Positions 17,375 to 26,285 of a DNA stretch of 36,730 bases are shown here, one piece after another; the stretch's first letter is position 1; the number at the start of each line of letters is the position of its first letter. Source of the stretch: Bacillota bacterium (GTDB lineage: Bacteria > Bacillota > TC1); the NCBI GenBank assembly GCA_028683955.1, contig JAQUGR010000011.1, positions 1 to 36,730 of the forward strand, given 5' to 3'. The notes beneath the pieces were generated by a model. That model saw only the letters and a program-made list of their open reading frames with translations, was not told where the DNA came from and did not search any database. A program made the translations under genes and the position numbers.

Positions 17375-17884
17375 CTACTTTTTAAAAATAGGAGAGAAAT
17401 TTTTAAGGATTAAAATAACTATCAATACAACTCCTGCTTCAACTAATGCAAATGAATTATAAACTAATGAATAAATAATTGGATTTTGATCTCCGGCATA
17501 ACTACTAAATACCACTACACCAGATAGTACATAACTTAAATATCTTAAAATAAAAACTAAAAAAAATCTAATAATAAACTTGAAATTTGAACTTTGATAT
17601 ATAATCAAGCCCAATATAGCTCCAACTAAAAGATAATCACATATGATTGATATTGGATGCACAGAATAAATAGGCCCCATTATCATTTGTAATATTCCAT
17701 AAACTAACCCGACTAATACACCTGATTTCCATCCATTTCGCATAGAAAATATTACTATTGGTAATGTAGCTAAAGAAATACTTCCACCTTGTGGCATGGT
17801 AAATAAACTAAATAATCCTAATACTATAGCAAGACCCAAGCATATTCCACCCTCGACTAAAATTTTAACCTTTTCATTTTTCAT
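17375..17884 (-). CDS. thiT: Thiamine ECF transporter S component ThiT
   Basis: ThiT binds thiamine and works with the shared ECF energising module. About 169 residues form six hydrophobic segments. The tell-tale features are GGSISLATLPIVIFSMRNGWKSGVLVGLVYGILQMIMGP and IICDYLLVGAILGL, matching the thiamine-binding helices of ThiT (Trp in the RNGWK loop, D-Y-L in helix 4). The start is the ATG at 17884 with AAGGAAGG upstream. The TPP riboswitch and terminator directly upstream confirm thiamine control. Confidence 0.92.
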   Translation of the reverse strand: MKNEKVKILVEGGICLGLAIVLGLFSLFTMPQGGSISLATLPIVIFSMRNGWKSGVLVGLVYGILQMIMGPIYSVHPISIICDYLLVGAILGLIIYQSSNFKFIIRFFLVFILRYLSYVLSGVVVFSSYAGDQNPIIYSLVYNSFALVEAGVVLIVILILKNFSPIFKK

Positions 17885-17903
17885 TTCTTTTTCCTTCCTT
17901 TCA

Positions 17904-17938
17904 CAAAAAAAATCTATTACCACGCAAGTAATAGATTT
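17904..17938 (-). terminator. Riboswitch-controlled intrinsic terminator ahead of thiT
   Basis: On the minus strand AAATCTATTAC, a 7-base loop and GTAATAGATTT form an 11-bp stem followed by a run of Ts. It lies between the TPP aptamer and the thiT ribosome binding site, the expected position of an expression platform. It would also stop readthrough from clpC. Confidence 0.9.
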
Positions 17939-17951
17939 ATTTCTAAATATA

Positions 17952-18036
17952 TTTCCCTACGCTAGTATTACCTAGATCAGGTTATGGGTCGTGAGTTACA
18001 CTCACCTCTCAGCCGATTTTTCAGCTCCCCTTATAA
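17952..18036 (-). ncRNA. TPP riboswitch (thi-box)
   Basis: On the minus strand the conserved blocks are in order: GGGGAGCTG near the 5' end, GGCTGAGAGGTG, a short P3 hairpin (GTGAG with CTCAC), GACCC, AACCTGATCTAGGTAATACTAGCG and TAGGGA. These are the pyrimidine-sensing CUGAGA and pyrophosphate-sensing ACCUGAUCUGG-like motifs. A terminator follows before thiT, so binding of thiamine pyrophosphate should switch the gene off by attenuation. Confidence 0.96.
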
Positions 18037-18043
18037 CTATTTA

Positions 18044-18072
18044 ATAATAACATATAACTAAATGTTTTCCAA
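18044..18072 (-). promoter_or_regulatory. thiT promoter with -35 inside clpC
   Basis: TTGGAA (18067-18072), a 17-base spacer and TATTAT (18044-18049) place a transcription start at about 18037, exactly at the 5' edge of the aptamer. The -35 lies in the final codons of clpC, whose stop is at 18058-18060. Confidence 0.55.
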
Positions 18073-20520
18073 TACCACTTTACCATTCTTATAATCTAAA
18101 GCCACACCTTTATTTTCATCAATAGCTCTACTTAAAATTCCATCTGCTAAAGGATCTTCTACATACTTTTGAACAGATCTTTTTAATGGACGTGCACCAA
18201 ATTCAGGATTAAAACCATCCTCTAGCAACTTTTTCCTTAAATTATCTTTAACAATTAATTCAATAATTCCAATTTCTTTAGCTCTGACTTTAACTTCAGA
18301 TAAGATTAAATCTAGAATTTCACTAGTTTCCCCTTTTGTTAGACTATGAAAGACAATAATATCGTCTAATCTATTAATAAATTCTGGTCTAAAGGCTTTA
18401 CGAGCTTCTCCTAGAATTTTTTCTTCATTATCTTGCCCAACATTACTTTCAGAAGCTTTAAATCCAAGTTTATTAGCACCCTTAATACTATCAACCCCAA
18501 TATTAGAAGTCATTACAATTACAGTATTTTTAAAATTGACAGTTTTTCCTTGACTATCAGTTAACCTACCATCATCCATAACTTGTAGCAATAAACTAAA
18601 AATATCGGAGTGAGCTTTCTCTATTTCATCAAATAATATAACACTATAAGGTTTTCTCTTTATAGCCTCAGTTAACTGTCCTGCTTCCTCATAACCAACA
18701 TATCCTGGAGGAGCACCTATTAATTTTGAAACAGTGTGTTTTTCCATAAATTCTGACATATCAAAACGAATCATATCTTCTTCTTTACCAAATAAATATG
18801 AAGCTAAGGTTTTAGCTGTTTCAGTTTTACCAACTCCGGTAGGACCTAGAAATAGAAAGCTACCTGCCGGTTTTTTAGGATTTTTAAGACCAGCTCTTGC
18901 TCTTCTAACAGCTTTGGATAAAGCACTTATTGCTTCATCTTGTCCAATAACTCTCTCATGAAGAATTTCTTCTAGATGCATCAATTTTTCTTTATCTTCT
19001 ATAGATATATTTGCTAAAGGTATTCCCGTCCACTCTGAAACTATTTTCGATATATCTTCAGGTACTAATTTTATCTCTCTAGCATTATTTTTTTCTTTCC
19101 ATTGTGTTTTCATATCAGCTACTTTTTTCTTCATTGCTTCAATTTCATCTCTAAGAACTGCAGCTTTTTCGAAATCTTCAGCACCTACAGCTTCATTTTT
19201 TTGCAATTCTGTTTTGGCTATTTCTTCTTCAAGATTAATAAAATCTTCAGGCATTTTCCTGTTGACCAACTTTAATCTTGAGGCACCTTCATCAATTAAA
19301 TCAATTGCTTTATCAGGTAAAAATCTATCTCCAATATACCTTGTTGATAATTTTACTGCTTCTAAGATTGCTTCATCAGTTATAGTTATACCATGGTGTT
19401 TTTCATAAGTTTCTCTAAGACCTTTAAGAATAGCTACCGCTTCATCATTTGTCGGCTCCTTTATAAGGATACTTTGAAATCTTCTCTCTAGAGCAGCATC
19501 TTTTTCAAAATATTTTCTAAATTCTTCTAGTGTTGTTGCTCCAATACACTGAAATGACCCTCTTGCTAAAGCAGGTTTAAGAATATTGGCACCGTCTATC
19601 GTACCTTCTCCACCACCAGCTCCAATCAAGGTGTGTATTTCATCAATAAACAGTATTATATTACCTTCTCTTTCAATTTCACCTATAACATTTTTCAGTC
19701 TTTCTTCAAATTCTCCTCTGTATTTAGAACCAGCTACCATACCTGATAGGTCTAAGGTTATAAGTTTTTTATCTAATAAGAAATCTGGTACATCCTTAGC
19801 ATAGATTTTTCTAGCCAAACCCTCAACTATCGCTGTTTTACCTACACCAGGCTCACCGATAAGAATAGGATTATTTTTGCTCTTTCTACCTAATATCTGT
19901 ATCATTCTGTCAACTTCTTTTTCTCTACCAATCACTGGATCTATAGCTTCTTTTTTAGCTTTTTCTATTAAATCTAATCCGAACTTATCAACATATGGAG
20001 TTTCTCCCTTACCTTTTGGAGATTGATAATCTAAATCTAACTCTTGCTCCAAAATTTCTTCACTATTCTCTTCTTGTTCAGAGCTACTATTTATTAAGTT
20101 TTCTACTAATTGGAGTGTTTGCCCTGGGGATCCTTCATATCTTCTAAGAATTTCAGCTGCCATTCCTTGCCCTTCTTCTAGTAGAGCATAGAGAATATAA
20201 ATAGGTTCTATCCTTTCTGAATTAACTTGTTTTGCTATTTTTTCAGAAATTATTAAAATACTATTTATTCTAGGTGATGTTTTTAAGACTTTTTCATGAG
20301 GCTCACCTTTACCTACTATATTTACTATATCTTCATAAACAGCCCCATAACTAAGTCCTAGAGCTTGATCAAAATAACCTCCAGTTATATTCTTGTCTTC
20401 AATTAAAAAGGCTAACAATAAATGTTCAGTCCCAATTACTTGATGTCCTAAGAGTCCTGCTTCTTTCCCAGCTATTTGCAGTATTATTCTACTTTCATCT
20501 GCTAATTTATCCCAAATCAT
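18058..20520 (-). CDS. clpC: AAA+ chaperone-protease subunit ClpC
   Basis: ClpC unfolds substrates, including arginine-phosphorylated proteins marked by McsB, and feeds them to ClpP. The 820 residues comprise a Clp N-domain (1-140), AAA-1 with Walker A GEPGVGKT at 222-229 and Walker B ILFIDEIHTLIGAGG, a UVR-containing middle domain (around EKAAVLRDEIEAMKKK), AAA-2 with GPTGVGKTETAK and VILFDEIEKAH, and a C-terminal domain. The IGAPPGYVGYEEAG pore loop is present. It is the last gene of the ctsR operon, 4 bases after mcsB. No clpP is in the window. Confidence 0.98.
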   Translation of the reverse strand: MIWDKLADESRIILQIAGKEAGLLGHQVIGTEHLLLAFLIEDKNITGGYFDQALGLSYGAVYEDIVNIVGKGEPHEKVLKTSPRINSILIISEKIAKQVNSERIEPIYILYALLEEGQGMAAEILRRYEGSPGQTLQLVENLINSSSEQEENSEEILEQELDLDYQSPKGKGETPYVDKFGLDLIEKAKKEAIDPVIGREKEVDRMIQILGRKSKNNPILIGEPGVGKTAIVEGLARKIYAKDVPDFLLDKKLITLDLSGMVAGSKYRGEFEERLKNVIGEIEREGNIILFIDEIHTLIGAGGGEGTIDGANILKPALARGSFQCIGATTLEEFRKYFEKDAALERRFQSILIKEPTNDEAVAILKGLRETYEKHHGITITDEAILEAVKLSTRYIGDRFLPDKAIDLIDEGASRLKLVNRKMPEDFINLEEEIAKTELQKNEAVGAEDFEKAAVLRDEIEAMKKKVADMKTQWKEKNNAREIKLVPEDISKIVSEWTGIPLANISIEDKEKLMHLEEILHERVIGQDEAISALSKAVRRARAGLKNPKKPAGSFLFLGPTGVGKTETAKTLASYLFGKEEDMIRFDMSEFMEKHTVSKLIGAPPGYVGYEEAGQLTEAIKRKPYSVILFDEIEKAHSDIFSLLLQVMDDGRLTDSQGKTVNFKNTVIVMTSNIGVDSIKGANKLGFKASESNVGQDNEEKILGEARKAFRPEFINRLDDIIVFHSLTKGETSEILDLILSEVKVRAKEIGIIELIVKDNLRKKLLEDGFNPEFGARPLKRSVQKYVEDPLADGILSRAIDENKGVALDYKNGKVVLENI

Positions 20521-20524
20521 TAAT

Positions 20525-21580
20525 TTATCCTCCGATTTTCAATATTTCTTTAAATAATCTAGTTCTTTTTCTTTCTCTCTCTTCTGGAGACATTGATTTA
20601 CCGAAATAACTTTGTAACCCGGCAGGATGTGATAGAACAATCAAACTATTAAGCTGTTTATAATTAATTACTTCATCAAAAGACAGCCCTCTTTCAACAC
20701 CCAATCTTATAAGACTAACATTATTCATGCCTTCTTTAGTTGTTAGTAATACAGAATATTTTAAATTACCGAATGCTCTATATATCATGTCCTGCATTTC
20801 GAAAGGTTTTTGTTTAAACAATCTCTCTCTACTTTCTTTTTCTTTGACTATTATATCATTTATCCTTTTTTCTAATCCTAACATAATTTCCTGTTCTTTA
20901 ACACCGATTGTAAATTGATTAGATATTTGATATAAACTACCATAACCTTCACTACCTTCTCCAAAAAAACCTCTGATAACAAACCCTTCCGATTTAAGAC
21001 TTCTTTGGATATCTTTTAGACCACCAGTCATAGAAAGAGCTGGCAAATGCATCATTACAGAAAATCTTACACCAGTACCAATATTAGTTGGACAAGAAGT
21101 TAAATATCCATACTTTTCATGGTAGGCATAACTATAGAATTTTTCCAGAGCATCATCTACTTTATCAGCAATAACAAAGGCGTCTTCCAAATTCAAACCA
21201 CTAAAAAAACTTTGTATTCTAAAATGGTCTTCTTCATTTATCAAAATACTAATACTTTCATCAAGCCCTAAAACAATAGCTCTATTATGATAATTATCCA
21301 GCATGTTAGGGCTAATTAAATGCTTCTCTAATAAAAACTCTCTATCAAGTCCTGATAATTCATCAAGCTTTAATAATTTCATGTCTCCCACTTCTTTTTT
21401 AAAACTTGATGATGCTATAGTTTCACCAATTGAATCTATAAGTTTATCTTTTTCATCTACATTCATGCAATGAGGAAATAGCAGATTATCAATATTTCTG
21501 GCTAGCCTAACTCTACTTGAAATAACTATATCACTTGCATGACCTTTAGCATCTAACCAATTAGGAAGTTTGTTTATCAT
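20525..21580 (-). CDS. mcsB: Protein-arginine kinase McsB
   Basis: McsB phosphorylates arginines on damaged proteins and on CtsR, marking them for ClpCP. The 351-residue protein contains DIVISSRVRLARNIDNLLFP (nucleotide and phosphagen-kinase signature), the central SCPTNIGTGVRFSVMMHLPALSMTGG catalytic segment, and the C-terminal YFGKSMSPEERERKRTRLFKEIL. It overlaps mcsA by 20 bases, suggesting coupled translation and matched amounts of the kinase and its activator. Confidence 0.97.
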   Translation of the reverse strand: MINKLPNWLDAKGHASDIVISSRVRLARNIDNLLFPHCMNVDEKDKLIDSIGETIASSSFKKEVGDMKLLKLDELSGLDREFLLEKHLISPNMLDNYHNRAIVLGLDESISILINEEDHFRIQSFFSGLNLEDAFVIADKVDDALEKFYSYAYHEKYGYLTSCPTNIGTGVRFSVMMHLPALSMTGGLKDIQRSLKSEGFVIRGFFGEGSEGYGSLYQISNQFTIGVKEQEIMLGLEKRINDIIVKEKESRERLFKQKPFEMQDMIYRAFGNLKYSVLLTTKEGMNNVSLIRLGVERGLSFDEVINYKQLNSLIVLSHPAGLQSYFGKSMSPEERERKRTRLFKEILKIGG

Positions 21581-22040
21581 TAGAACAATCTCCCTTCAAT
21601 CCTTTTATTTCATCCCTTATAACTGCAGCTTCTTCATACTTTTCTTCAGATATTAACTTTTTCAAGTGGCTTTCTTTTTCTTTTATTAGATTGATAACAT
21701 ATAGTTCTTCTTTATTATTTCTTGGTATTTTACCATTATGTATTATATCAGAATCAATAAATTGTGCACAATCTTTACAATTCAAAGTATTGCTCTCTTG
21801 CCATTCCCTTTTCGTTTGACCGCAAGTTGGGCATATTTGATTATTATCAACTTCTAATGTATTCCCAGCTTTAAAGAATGTTTCAAACATGGGACTTAGT
21901 AATTGATTAATACTTCCTATTAGTTTATCTTCCATTTGGCTGGCACATGTAGGACAAATATAAACTGTGTCCTTCTTATTATTAGTCATTTTTACCATAC
22001 AAATAGTTGCTTCATTTTTTTTGCATATTTGACAAATCAT
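21561..22040 (-). CDS. mcsA: McsB activator McsA
   Basis: McsA is the zinc-binding activator of McsB. The 159 residues carry C3-x2-C6 and YICPTCASQ as the first zinc pair, ICPTCGQTKREW with LNCKDCAQF as the second, and a C-terminal UVR motif (KKLISEEKYEEAAVIRDEIKGL). All four CxxC pairs are intact. Its ATG overlaps the ctsR TGA stop by 4 bases. Confidence 0.95.
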   Translation of the reverse strand: MICQICKKNEATICMVKMTNNKKDTVYICPTCASQMEDKLIGSINQLLSPMFETFFKAGNTLEVDNNQICPTCGQTKREWQESNTLNCKDCAQFIDSDIIHNGKIPRNNKEELYVINLIKEKESHLKKLISEEKYEEAAVIRDEIKGLKGDCSNDKQTS

Positions 22041-22510
22041 TTAATTTCCTCCTCATTAGCTATAAATGCTATAAGATTTTTAATCATTTTCCCTCTTTGA
22101 TATCCTTTTTCCTCTTTATTACATGGTAGGCTTTCATCTTTCAATAATTGCCATATCAAATTCTTTTCTCTTTCATTTAAAATCTCTTCTTCTACTAATC
22201 TATTTAAGAAATTTTTAGTCTGTTCAGATCCAATATAGTTCTTTGTTCCTTGATTTATTCTATCTAAATATATTTTAGTTTGAATAACAGGAATTTTCAT
22301 TATTTTTAGAAATCCACCTTCTCCACGTTTACTTTCTACTAGAAAGCCTCTTTCTATGGTGAACCTAGTCTTTATAACATAGTTTATTTGAGATGGTACA
22401 CATGAAAATCTGGCAGATAAATCTGTTCTTTGAATATGTATTATACCATCTTCACTATTTTTCACTATATTTAGTATGTATTTTTCAACTAAATCACTTA
22501 TAGTTGGCAT
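22037..22510 (-). CDS. ctsR: Class III heat-shock repressor CtsR
   Basis: CtsR represses the clp genes and its own operon until heat or McsB-linked inactivation. The 157 residues hold the winged helix-turn-helix (RTDLSARFSCVPSQINYVIKTRFT), the wing at 60-70 reading SKRGEGGFLKI, and a C-terminal dimer and degradation domain. The family usually has four glycines in the wing tip (RGGGG); here residue 64 by direct count is glutamate, in the loop implicated in heat sensing in Bacillus subtilis. The ribosome binding site AGGAG lies 8 bases before the ATG and overlaps the last operator half-site. Confidence 0.95.
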   Translation of the reverse strand: MPTISDLVEKYILNIVKNSEDGIIHIQRTDLSARFSCVPSQINYVIKTRFTIERGFLVESKRGEGGFLKIMKIPVIQTKIYLDRINQGTKNYIGSEQTKNFLNRLVEEEILNEREKNLIWQLLKDESLPCNKEEKGYQRGKMIKNLIAFIANEEEIK

Positions 22511-22520
22511 CTAATTCACT

Positions 22521-22577
22521 CCTGACTATCTCTGACTATCTCTGACTATATCTGACTATATTTGACCATATCTTACC
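22521..22577 (-). promoter_or_regulatory. Expanded CtsR operator array
   Basis: Heptads repeat with exactly 10-base spacing. From the promoter toward the gene on the minus strand they are GGTCAAA (22561-22567), AGTCAGA three times, and AGTCAGG (22521-22527). A degenerate sixth, GGTAAGA, lies at 22571-22577. The consensus CtsR site has just two heptads of A/GGTCAAA with a 3-base gap. Five clear half-sites phased on one DNA face suggest several dimers binding side by side. The last overlaps the ribosome binding site. Confidence 0.85.
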
Positions 22578-22588
22578 CGATTTGTCAA
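22560..22588 (-). promoter_or_regulatory. ctsR operon promoter
   Basis: A perfect TTGACA -35 lies at 22583-22588. With a 17-base spacer the -10 is TCAAAT (22560-22565), a 4/6 match embedded in the first CtsR half-site, so bound repressor would block polymerase. Confidence 0.5.
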
Positions 22589-22600
22589 CAGTTTATAAAA

Positions 22601-22633
22601 AATAAATAGCAAGCTTCACACTTGCTATTTATT
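22601..22633 (-). terminator. Intrinsic terminator after the dedA gene
   Basis: A 13-bp stem (AATAAATAGCAAG and its complement) with a 7-base loop is followed on the minus strand by TTTTTAT. It separates dedA from the ctsR promoter. Confidence 0.8.
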
Positions 22634-22668
22634 ATATAAAATTTCGAGTATGATAATTTATTAGTTTA

Positions 22669-23313
22669 TTACTTTTTATTTTCAAATTTATTTTTAAAAA
22701 ATGTAACTACTCCAGGAATAAAACTTATAAATATTATACCTAATATGACAAAACTAAAATTATCTTTAACTAAAGGTAAATTTCCAAAAAAGTATCCAGA
22801 AAACAAAAAAGTTGTTACCCACATAATTCCACCTATAATATTAAAGCTTATAAATGTTTTATATGGCATTTCACCTACTCCTGCAACAAATGGAGCAAAT
22901 GTCCTTATAATTGGTATGAATCTCGCAATAATGATTGTTTTTTTACCATATTTATTGAAAAATTCTTGAGTCTTATCAATATATTCTATTTTTATTAACT
23001 TAATTTTTTTATGTTTTAATACTTTACTTCTTAATAAATGACCAATCTGATAATTTGAGGTATCACCCAAAACTGCTGCTAAGCTCAATATTATAAACAT
23101 TGAAAATATATTTATTGAGCCAATAGCTGCGATAGCACCCGCTGCAAAAATTAACGAGTCACCAGGAAGAAAGGGTGTAACAACTAATCCTGTTTCACAA
23201 AATATTATTAAAAATATTATTACATATATATATATACCATATTGATTTGCATATGTATTTAAATGTTTATCTAAGTGTAAAAATATATCAATTAAATTAT
23301 TAATAGATCCCAT
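22669..23313 (-). CDS. DedA-family membrane protein
   Basis: This 214-residue polytopic protein belongs to the SNARE-associated/DedA family; some members flip undecaprenyl phosphate or phospholipids. Visible signatures are the re-entrant FCETGLVVTPFLPGDSLIFAAGAIAA near residues 38-65, YQIGHLLR, and the ARFIPIIRTFAPFVAGVGEMPYKTFISFNIIGG segment with its conserved arginine and prolines. About five hydrophobic segments are present. It is monocistronic between two terminators. Confidence 0.93.
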   Translation of the reverse strand: MGSINNLIDIFLHLDKHLNTYANQYGIYIYVIIFLIIFCETGLVVTPFLPGDSLIFAAGAIAAIGSINIFSMFIILSLAAVLGDTSNYQIGHLLRSKVLKHKKIKLIKIEYIDKTQEFFNKYGKKTIIIARFIPIIRTFAPFVAGVGEMPYKTFISFNIIGGIMWVTTFLFSGYFFGNLPLVKDNFSFVILGIIFISFIPGVVTFFKNKFENKK

Positions 23314-23354
23314 TATTTGCTCCTATTCAATTTTATCATTTAATTTTAAATTAT

Positions 23355-23360
23355 ATTATA
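23355..23360 (-). promoter_or_regulatory. dedA extended -10 promoter
   Basis: TGCTATAAT on the minus strand is an extended -10 about 42 bases upstream of the dedA start, just after the gcvPB terminator. A matching -35 is not evident. Confidence 0.45.
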
Positions 23361-23375
23361 GCATATTTCAAAATA

Positions 23376-23405
23376 AAAGGAATGAACTAGAAAGTTCATT
23401 CCTTT
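23376..23405 (-). terminator. Intrinsic terminator of the gcv operon
   Basis: A 13-bp stem (AAAGGAATGAACT and its complement) with a 4-base loop is followed by TTTTATTTT on the minus strand, 22 bases after the gcvPB stop. Confidence 0.85.
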
Positions 23406-23426
23406 ATGTTAATTTGTCTTATACTA

Positions 23427-24917
23427 CTATTCAACTACAGGTCTTCTGTATCTTAAGTTAGGTTCTCTAGCCGCTTTTACTTCGTCTAGTCTTTTAACAT
23501 AAGTAGTATGTGGTGCTGTTTTAACCATTTCCGCATTTGTTTTGCACTCATTAACTATAGCTCCAACAACTTCAGCAAACTCTTTTAAAGTTTCTATACC
23601 TTCAGTTTCTGTTGGTTCTATCATCATTGCTTCTTCAACAATCAATGGGAAATAGATTGTTGGTGGATGATAACCATAGTCTATCATACGTTTAGCTATA
23701 TCTAATGTATGAACACCAGTATCATGAATATTCTTTGGAGTACAAATAAATTCATGCATACAGAATCTATCTGGAGCTTCAACAGATAAATGTTTTCCAA
23801 CTAATTTTTTCAAATAGTTAGCATTTAACACTGCGTATTCAGAACTTTTCTTTAAACCATCGTAGCCAAGGGCTCTAATGTAAGTATATGCTCTAACAAT
23901 AACTGGGAAGTTACCATAAAAACTTTTCATTCTACCAATTGTTTCAGGCACATCATAATTAAATACATATTTATCTTTATAATCAATATATTCTACTGTA
24001 GGAATTGGCAAGAATTTAGCTAAAAATTCTTTAACTCCAACTGGTCCTGAACCAGGTCCACCACCACCGTGAGGTGTTGCAAATGTTTTATGTAAATTTA
24101 CGTGTACTACGTCAAATCCCATGTCACCAGGTCTAGTTATTCCCATGATAGCATTAGTATTAGCACCATCATAATATAATAGTCCTCCAGCGCCATGAAT
24201 AATTTCTGCAATGGCCTTAATATTTCTTTCAAAAAGACCCAAAGTACTAGGATTTGTAAGCATAAACCCTGCAGTATCGTCTCCCACAACAGCTTTTAAA
24301 GCATCCAAGTCAATATCACCTTGAGGTGATGATTTAATTTCTACAACTTGGAATCCGGCCATTGTTGCTGTAGCTGGATTAGTACCATGTGCTGAGTCAG
24401 GAACTATAATTTTAGTTCTTTTAGTATCTCCTCTGCTGTCATGATAAGCTTTTATAATTTTAATTCCAGTTAATTCGCCATGTGCACCAGCCGCTGGTTG
24501 TAAAGTTACCTTGTCCATTCCTGTAATCTCAGCTAATGAAACTTGCAATAAGTACATTAATTGTAAAGCGCCTTGAACTGTTTCTACAGGTTGGTAAGGA
24601 TGTAACCATGAAAATCCTGGTAGTCTAGCTGTATTTTCATTTAATTTAGGATTGTATTTCATAGTACAAGATCCTAATGGATAAAATCCAGTATCAACAC
24701 CAAAATTCTTTGTAGATAAATGTGTAAAGTGACGCACTACGTCAATTTCACTAACTTCTGGTAAGTCAGCACATATTTTTCTGATTAAATGACTAGGTAA
24801 CACTTTATTCTTGTCTAACTTCTTAATATTCATTTCAGGCAAGAAATATGCTTTATGACCTGGTCTACTCTTATCAAAAATCAAAGCCTCTGTTTGACTA
24901 AATAAATCTTTGCTCAT
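23427..24917 (-). CDS. gcvPB: Glycine dehydrogenase (decarboxylating) subunit 2, GcvPB
   Basis: GcvPB is the PLP-bearing half of the P-protein, which decarboxylates glycine and passes the methylamine to the lipoyl group of GcvH. The PLP lysine is K277 in [22 protein letters not shown], with [16 protein letters not shown] at 174-189 and [16 protein letters not shown] at 244-259. The 496-residue length is normal for the two-subunit form found in Firmicutes and archaea. It overlaps gcvPA by 20 bases. Confidence 0.97.
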   Translation of the reverse strand: MSKDLFSQTEALIFDKSRPGHKAYFLPEMNIKKLDKNKVLPSHLIRKICADLPEVSEIDVVRHFTHLSTKNFGVDTGFYPLGSCTMKYNPKLNENTARLPGFSWLHPYQPVETVQGALQLMYLLQVSLAEITGMDKVTLQPAAGAHGELTGIKIIKAYHDSRGDTKRTKIIVPDSAHGTNPATATMAGFQVVEIKSSPQGDIDLDALKAVVGDDTAGFMLTNPSTLGLFERNIKAIAEIIHGAGGLLYYDGANTNAIMGITRPGDMGFDVVHVNLHKTFATPHGGGGPGSGPVGVKEFLAKFLPIPTVEYIDYKDKYVFNYDVPETIGRMKSFYGNFPVIVRAYTYIRALGYDGLKKSSEYAVLNANYLKKLVGKHLSVEAPDRFCMHEFICTPKNIHDTGVHTLDIAKRMIDYGYHPPTIYFPLIVEEAMMIEPTETEGIETLKEFAEVVGAIVNECKTNAEMVKTAPHTTYVKRLDEVKAAREPNLRYRRPVVE

Positions 24918-26256
24918 TGATAATCACCTCCACAGCTGTTGCTAAACGATCCATATCGTCTTTTGAACGAATCTCGCTTACGAAGAATAAGCCTACATTA
25001 GCTAACTCATCTTCAAAAATACCCATATCTACTGGGCCTAATATATCATGTTTCAATAAATGTTTTTGTAAAACTCTAGCAGGAATTGGCAGTTTAACTG
25101 CAAATTCACTATAAAATGGTTGGTCATATAACATTTCTACACCATCAATCTCTAAAAGTTTATCTTTACAGTAATGTGCATTAGTCAATGTGTTCTCAGC
25201 CATTTCTTGCAATCCATATTTACCAAGAGTTGAAAGTGTAATATTGTTAGCCAAAGCATATAAAGCTTGGTTAGAACAAATATTTGAAGAAGCTTTTTCT
25301 CTTCTAATGTGTTGTTCTCTTGCTTGCATAGTAAGTACAAAAGCTCTTTTACCTTCAGTATCTTCAGTAATACCACAAATTCTACCTGGTAGTTTTCTAG
25401 ATAATTTAGTTGTTGTAGCTATTAAACCAATACTTGGACCACTAAAACTTAAAGGTCCAGCAAAAGGCATACCATCACCAACAACTATATCAGCGCCTAG
25501 ATTACCTGGTGCTTCTAAAATACCCATTGCTGATAAATCACTAACAGATACAATCAACAATGCGTTTTTCGCATGTGCTGATTCAGCAATTTTTTGTACG
25601 TCTTCAATACATCCATAAAAGTTAGGATACATTACTACAAAAGCAGCAGTTGCATCAGTAGCTTGTGCTTCAAAAGCCTCTACAGGTGTAATACCATCTT
25701 TTAATTCTGCATATTTAATTGTAAATCCCATACCATGTGCATAAGTTTCAACAGTTTCTCTATATTCTTTGTGTAGCCCCATTGAAACTACTATTTCAGT
25801 TTTTTTCTTATCACAAGCCATAACCATAGCCTCTGCTACAGCAGTTGCTCCATCATAAACAGATGCATTTGAAACATCCATTCCAAATAATTCACAAACT
25901 ATAGTTTGAAATTCATATATATTTTGTAAAGTACCTTGGCTAATTTCTGGTTGATATGGTGTATAAGCAGTATAAAATTCTGATCTGCTTAGCAAATGAT
26001 CAACTAAAGTCGGCACATAATGATTATAAGCTCCAGCTCCCATAAAGTTTGCTAATTCATTCATATCAGTATTTTTCTTGGCTAGTTTAATTAATGCTTT
26101 TCTTGTTTCATATTCAGATAAACCTTTGGGTAATTTTAAATCACCTTTAAAGCGTAAATCTTCAGGAATATCTCTGAATAATTCATCAATAGAACTAATG
26201 CCTATTTCTTTAAGCATAGCTTCTTTTTCAAGATCTGTAACAGGTATATAATTCAT
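24898..26256 (-). CDS. gcvPA: Glycine dehydrogenase (decarboxylating) subunit 1, GcvPA
   Basis: GcvPA is the non-PLP partner of GcvPB. Its 452 residues show the expected [19 protein letters not shown] start, [41 protein letters not shown], and [19 protein letters not shown]. The end lies within the start of gcvPB, a common arrangement that keeps the subunits equimolar. It lies 29 bases after gcvT. No gcvH or lipoate gene is present in the window. Confidence 0.97.
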   Translation of the reverse strand: MNYIPVTDLEKEAMLKEIGISSIDELFRDIPEDLRFKGDLKLPKGLSEYETRKALIKLAKKNTDMNELANFMGAGAYNHYVPTLVDHLLSRSEFYTAYTPYQPEISQGTLQNIYEFQTIVCELFGMDVSNASVYDGATAVAEAMVMACDKKKTEIVVSMGLHKEYRETVETYAHGMGFTIKYAELKDGITPVEAFEAQATDATAAFVVMYPNFYGCIEDVQKIAESAHAKNALLIVSVSDLSAMGILEAPGNLGADIVVGDGMPFAGPLSFSGPSIGLIATTTKLSRKLPGRICGITEDTEGKRAFVLTMQAREQHIRREKASSNICSNQALYALANNITLSTLGKYGLQEMAENTLTNAHYCKDKLLEIDGVEMLYDQPFYSEFAVKLPIPARVLQKHLLKHDILGPVDMGIFEDELANVGLFFVSEIRSKDDMDRLATAVEVIINEQRFI

Positions 26257-26285
26257 AAAATCTCCACCTTTCTAAATATTTAATT

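Noticed and set aside
22521-22577. Short tandem repeats resembling a tiny CRISPR array
   Set aside because: The repeats are 7 bases with 3-base gaps, match CtsR half-sites and sit at the ctsR promoter; there are no cas genes.
25190-25618. Plus-strand open frame opposite gcvPA
   Set aside because: It mirrors gcvPA codon structure and has no start signal; the minus-strand protein is complete and conserved.
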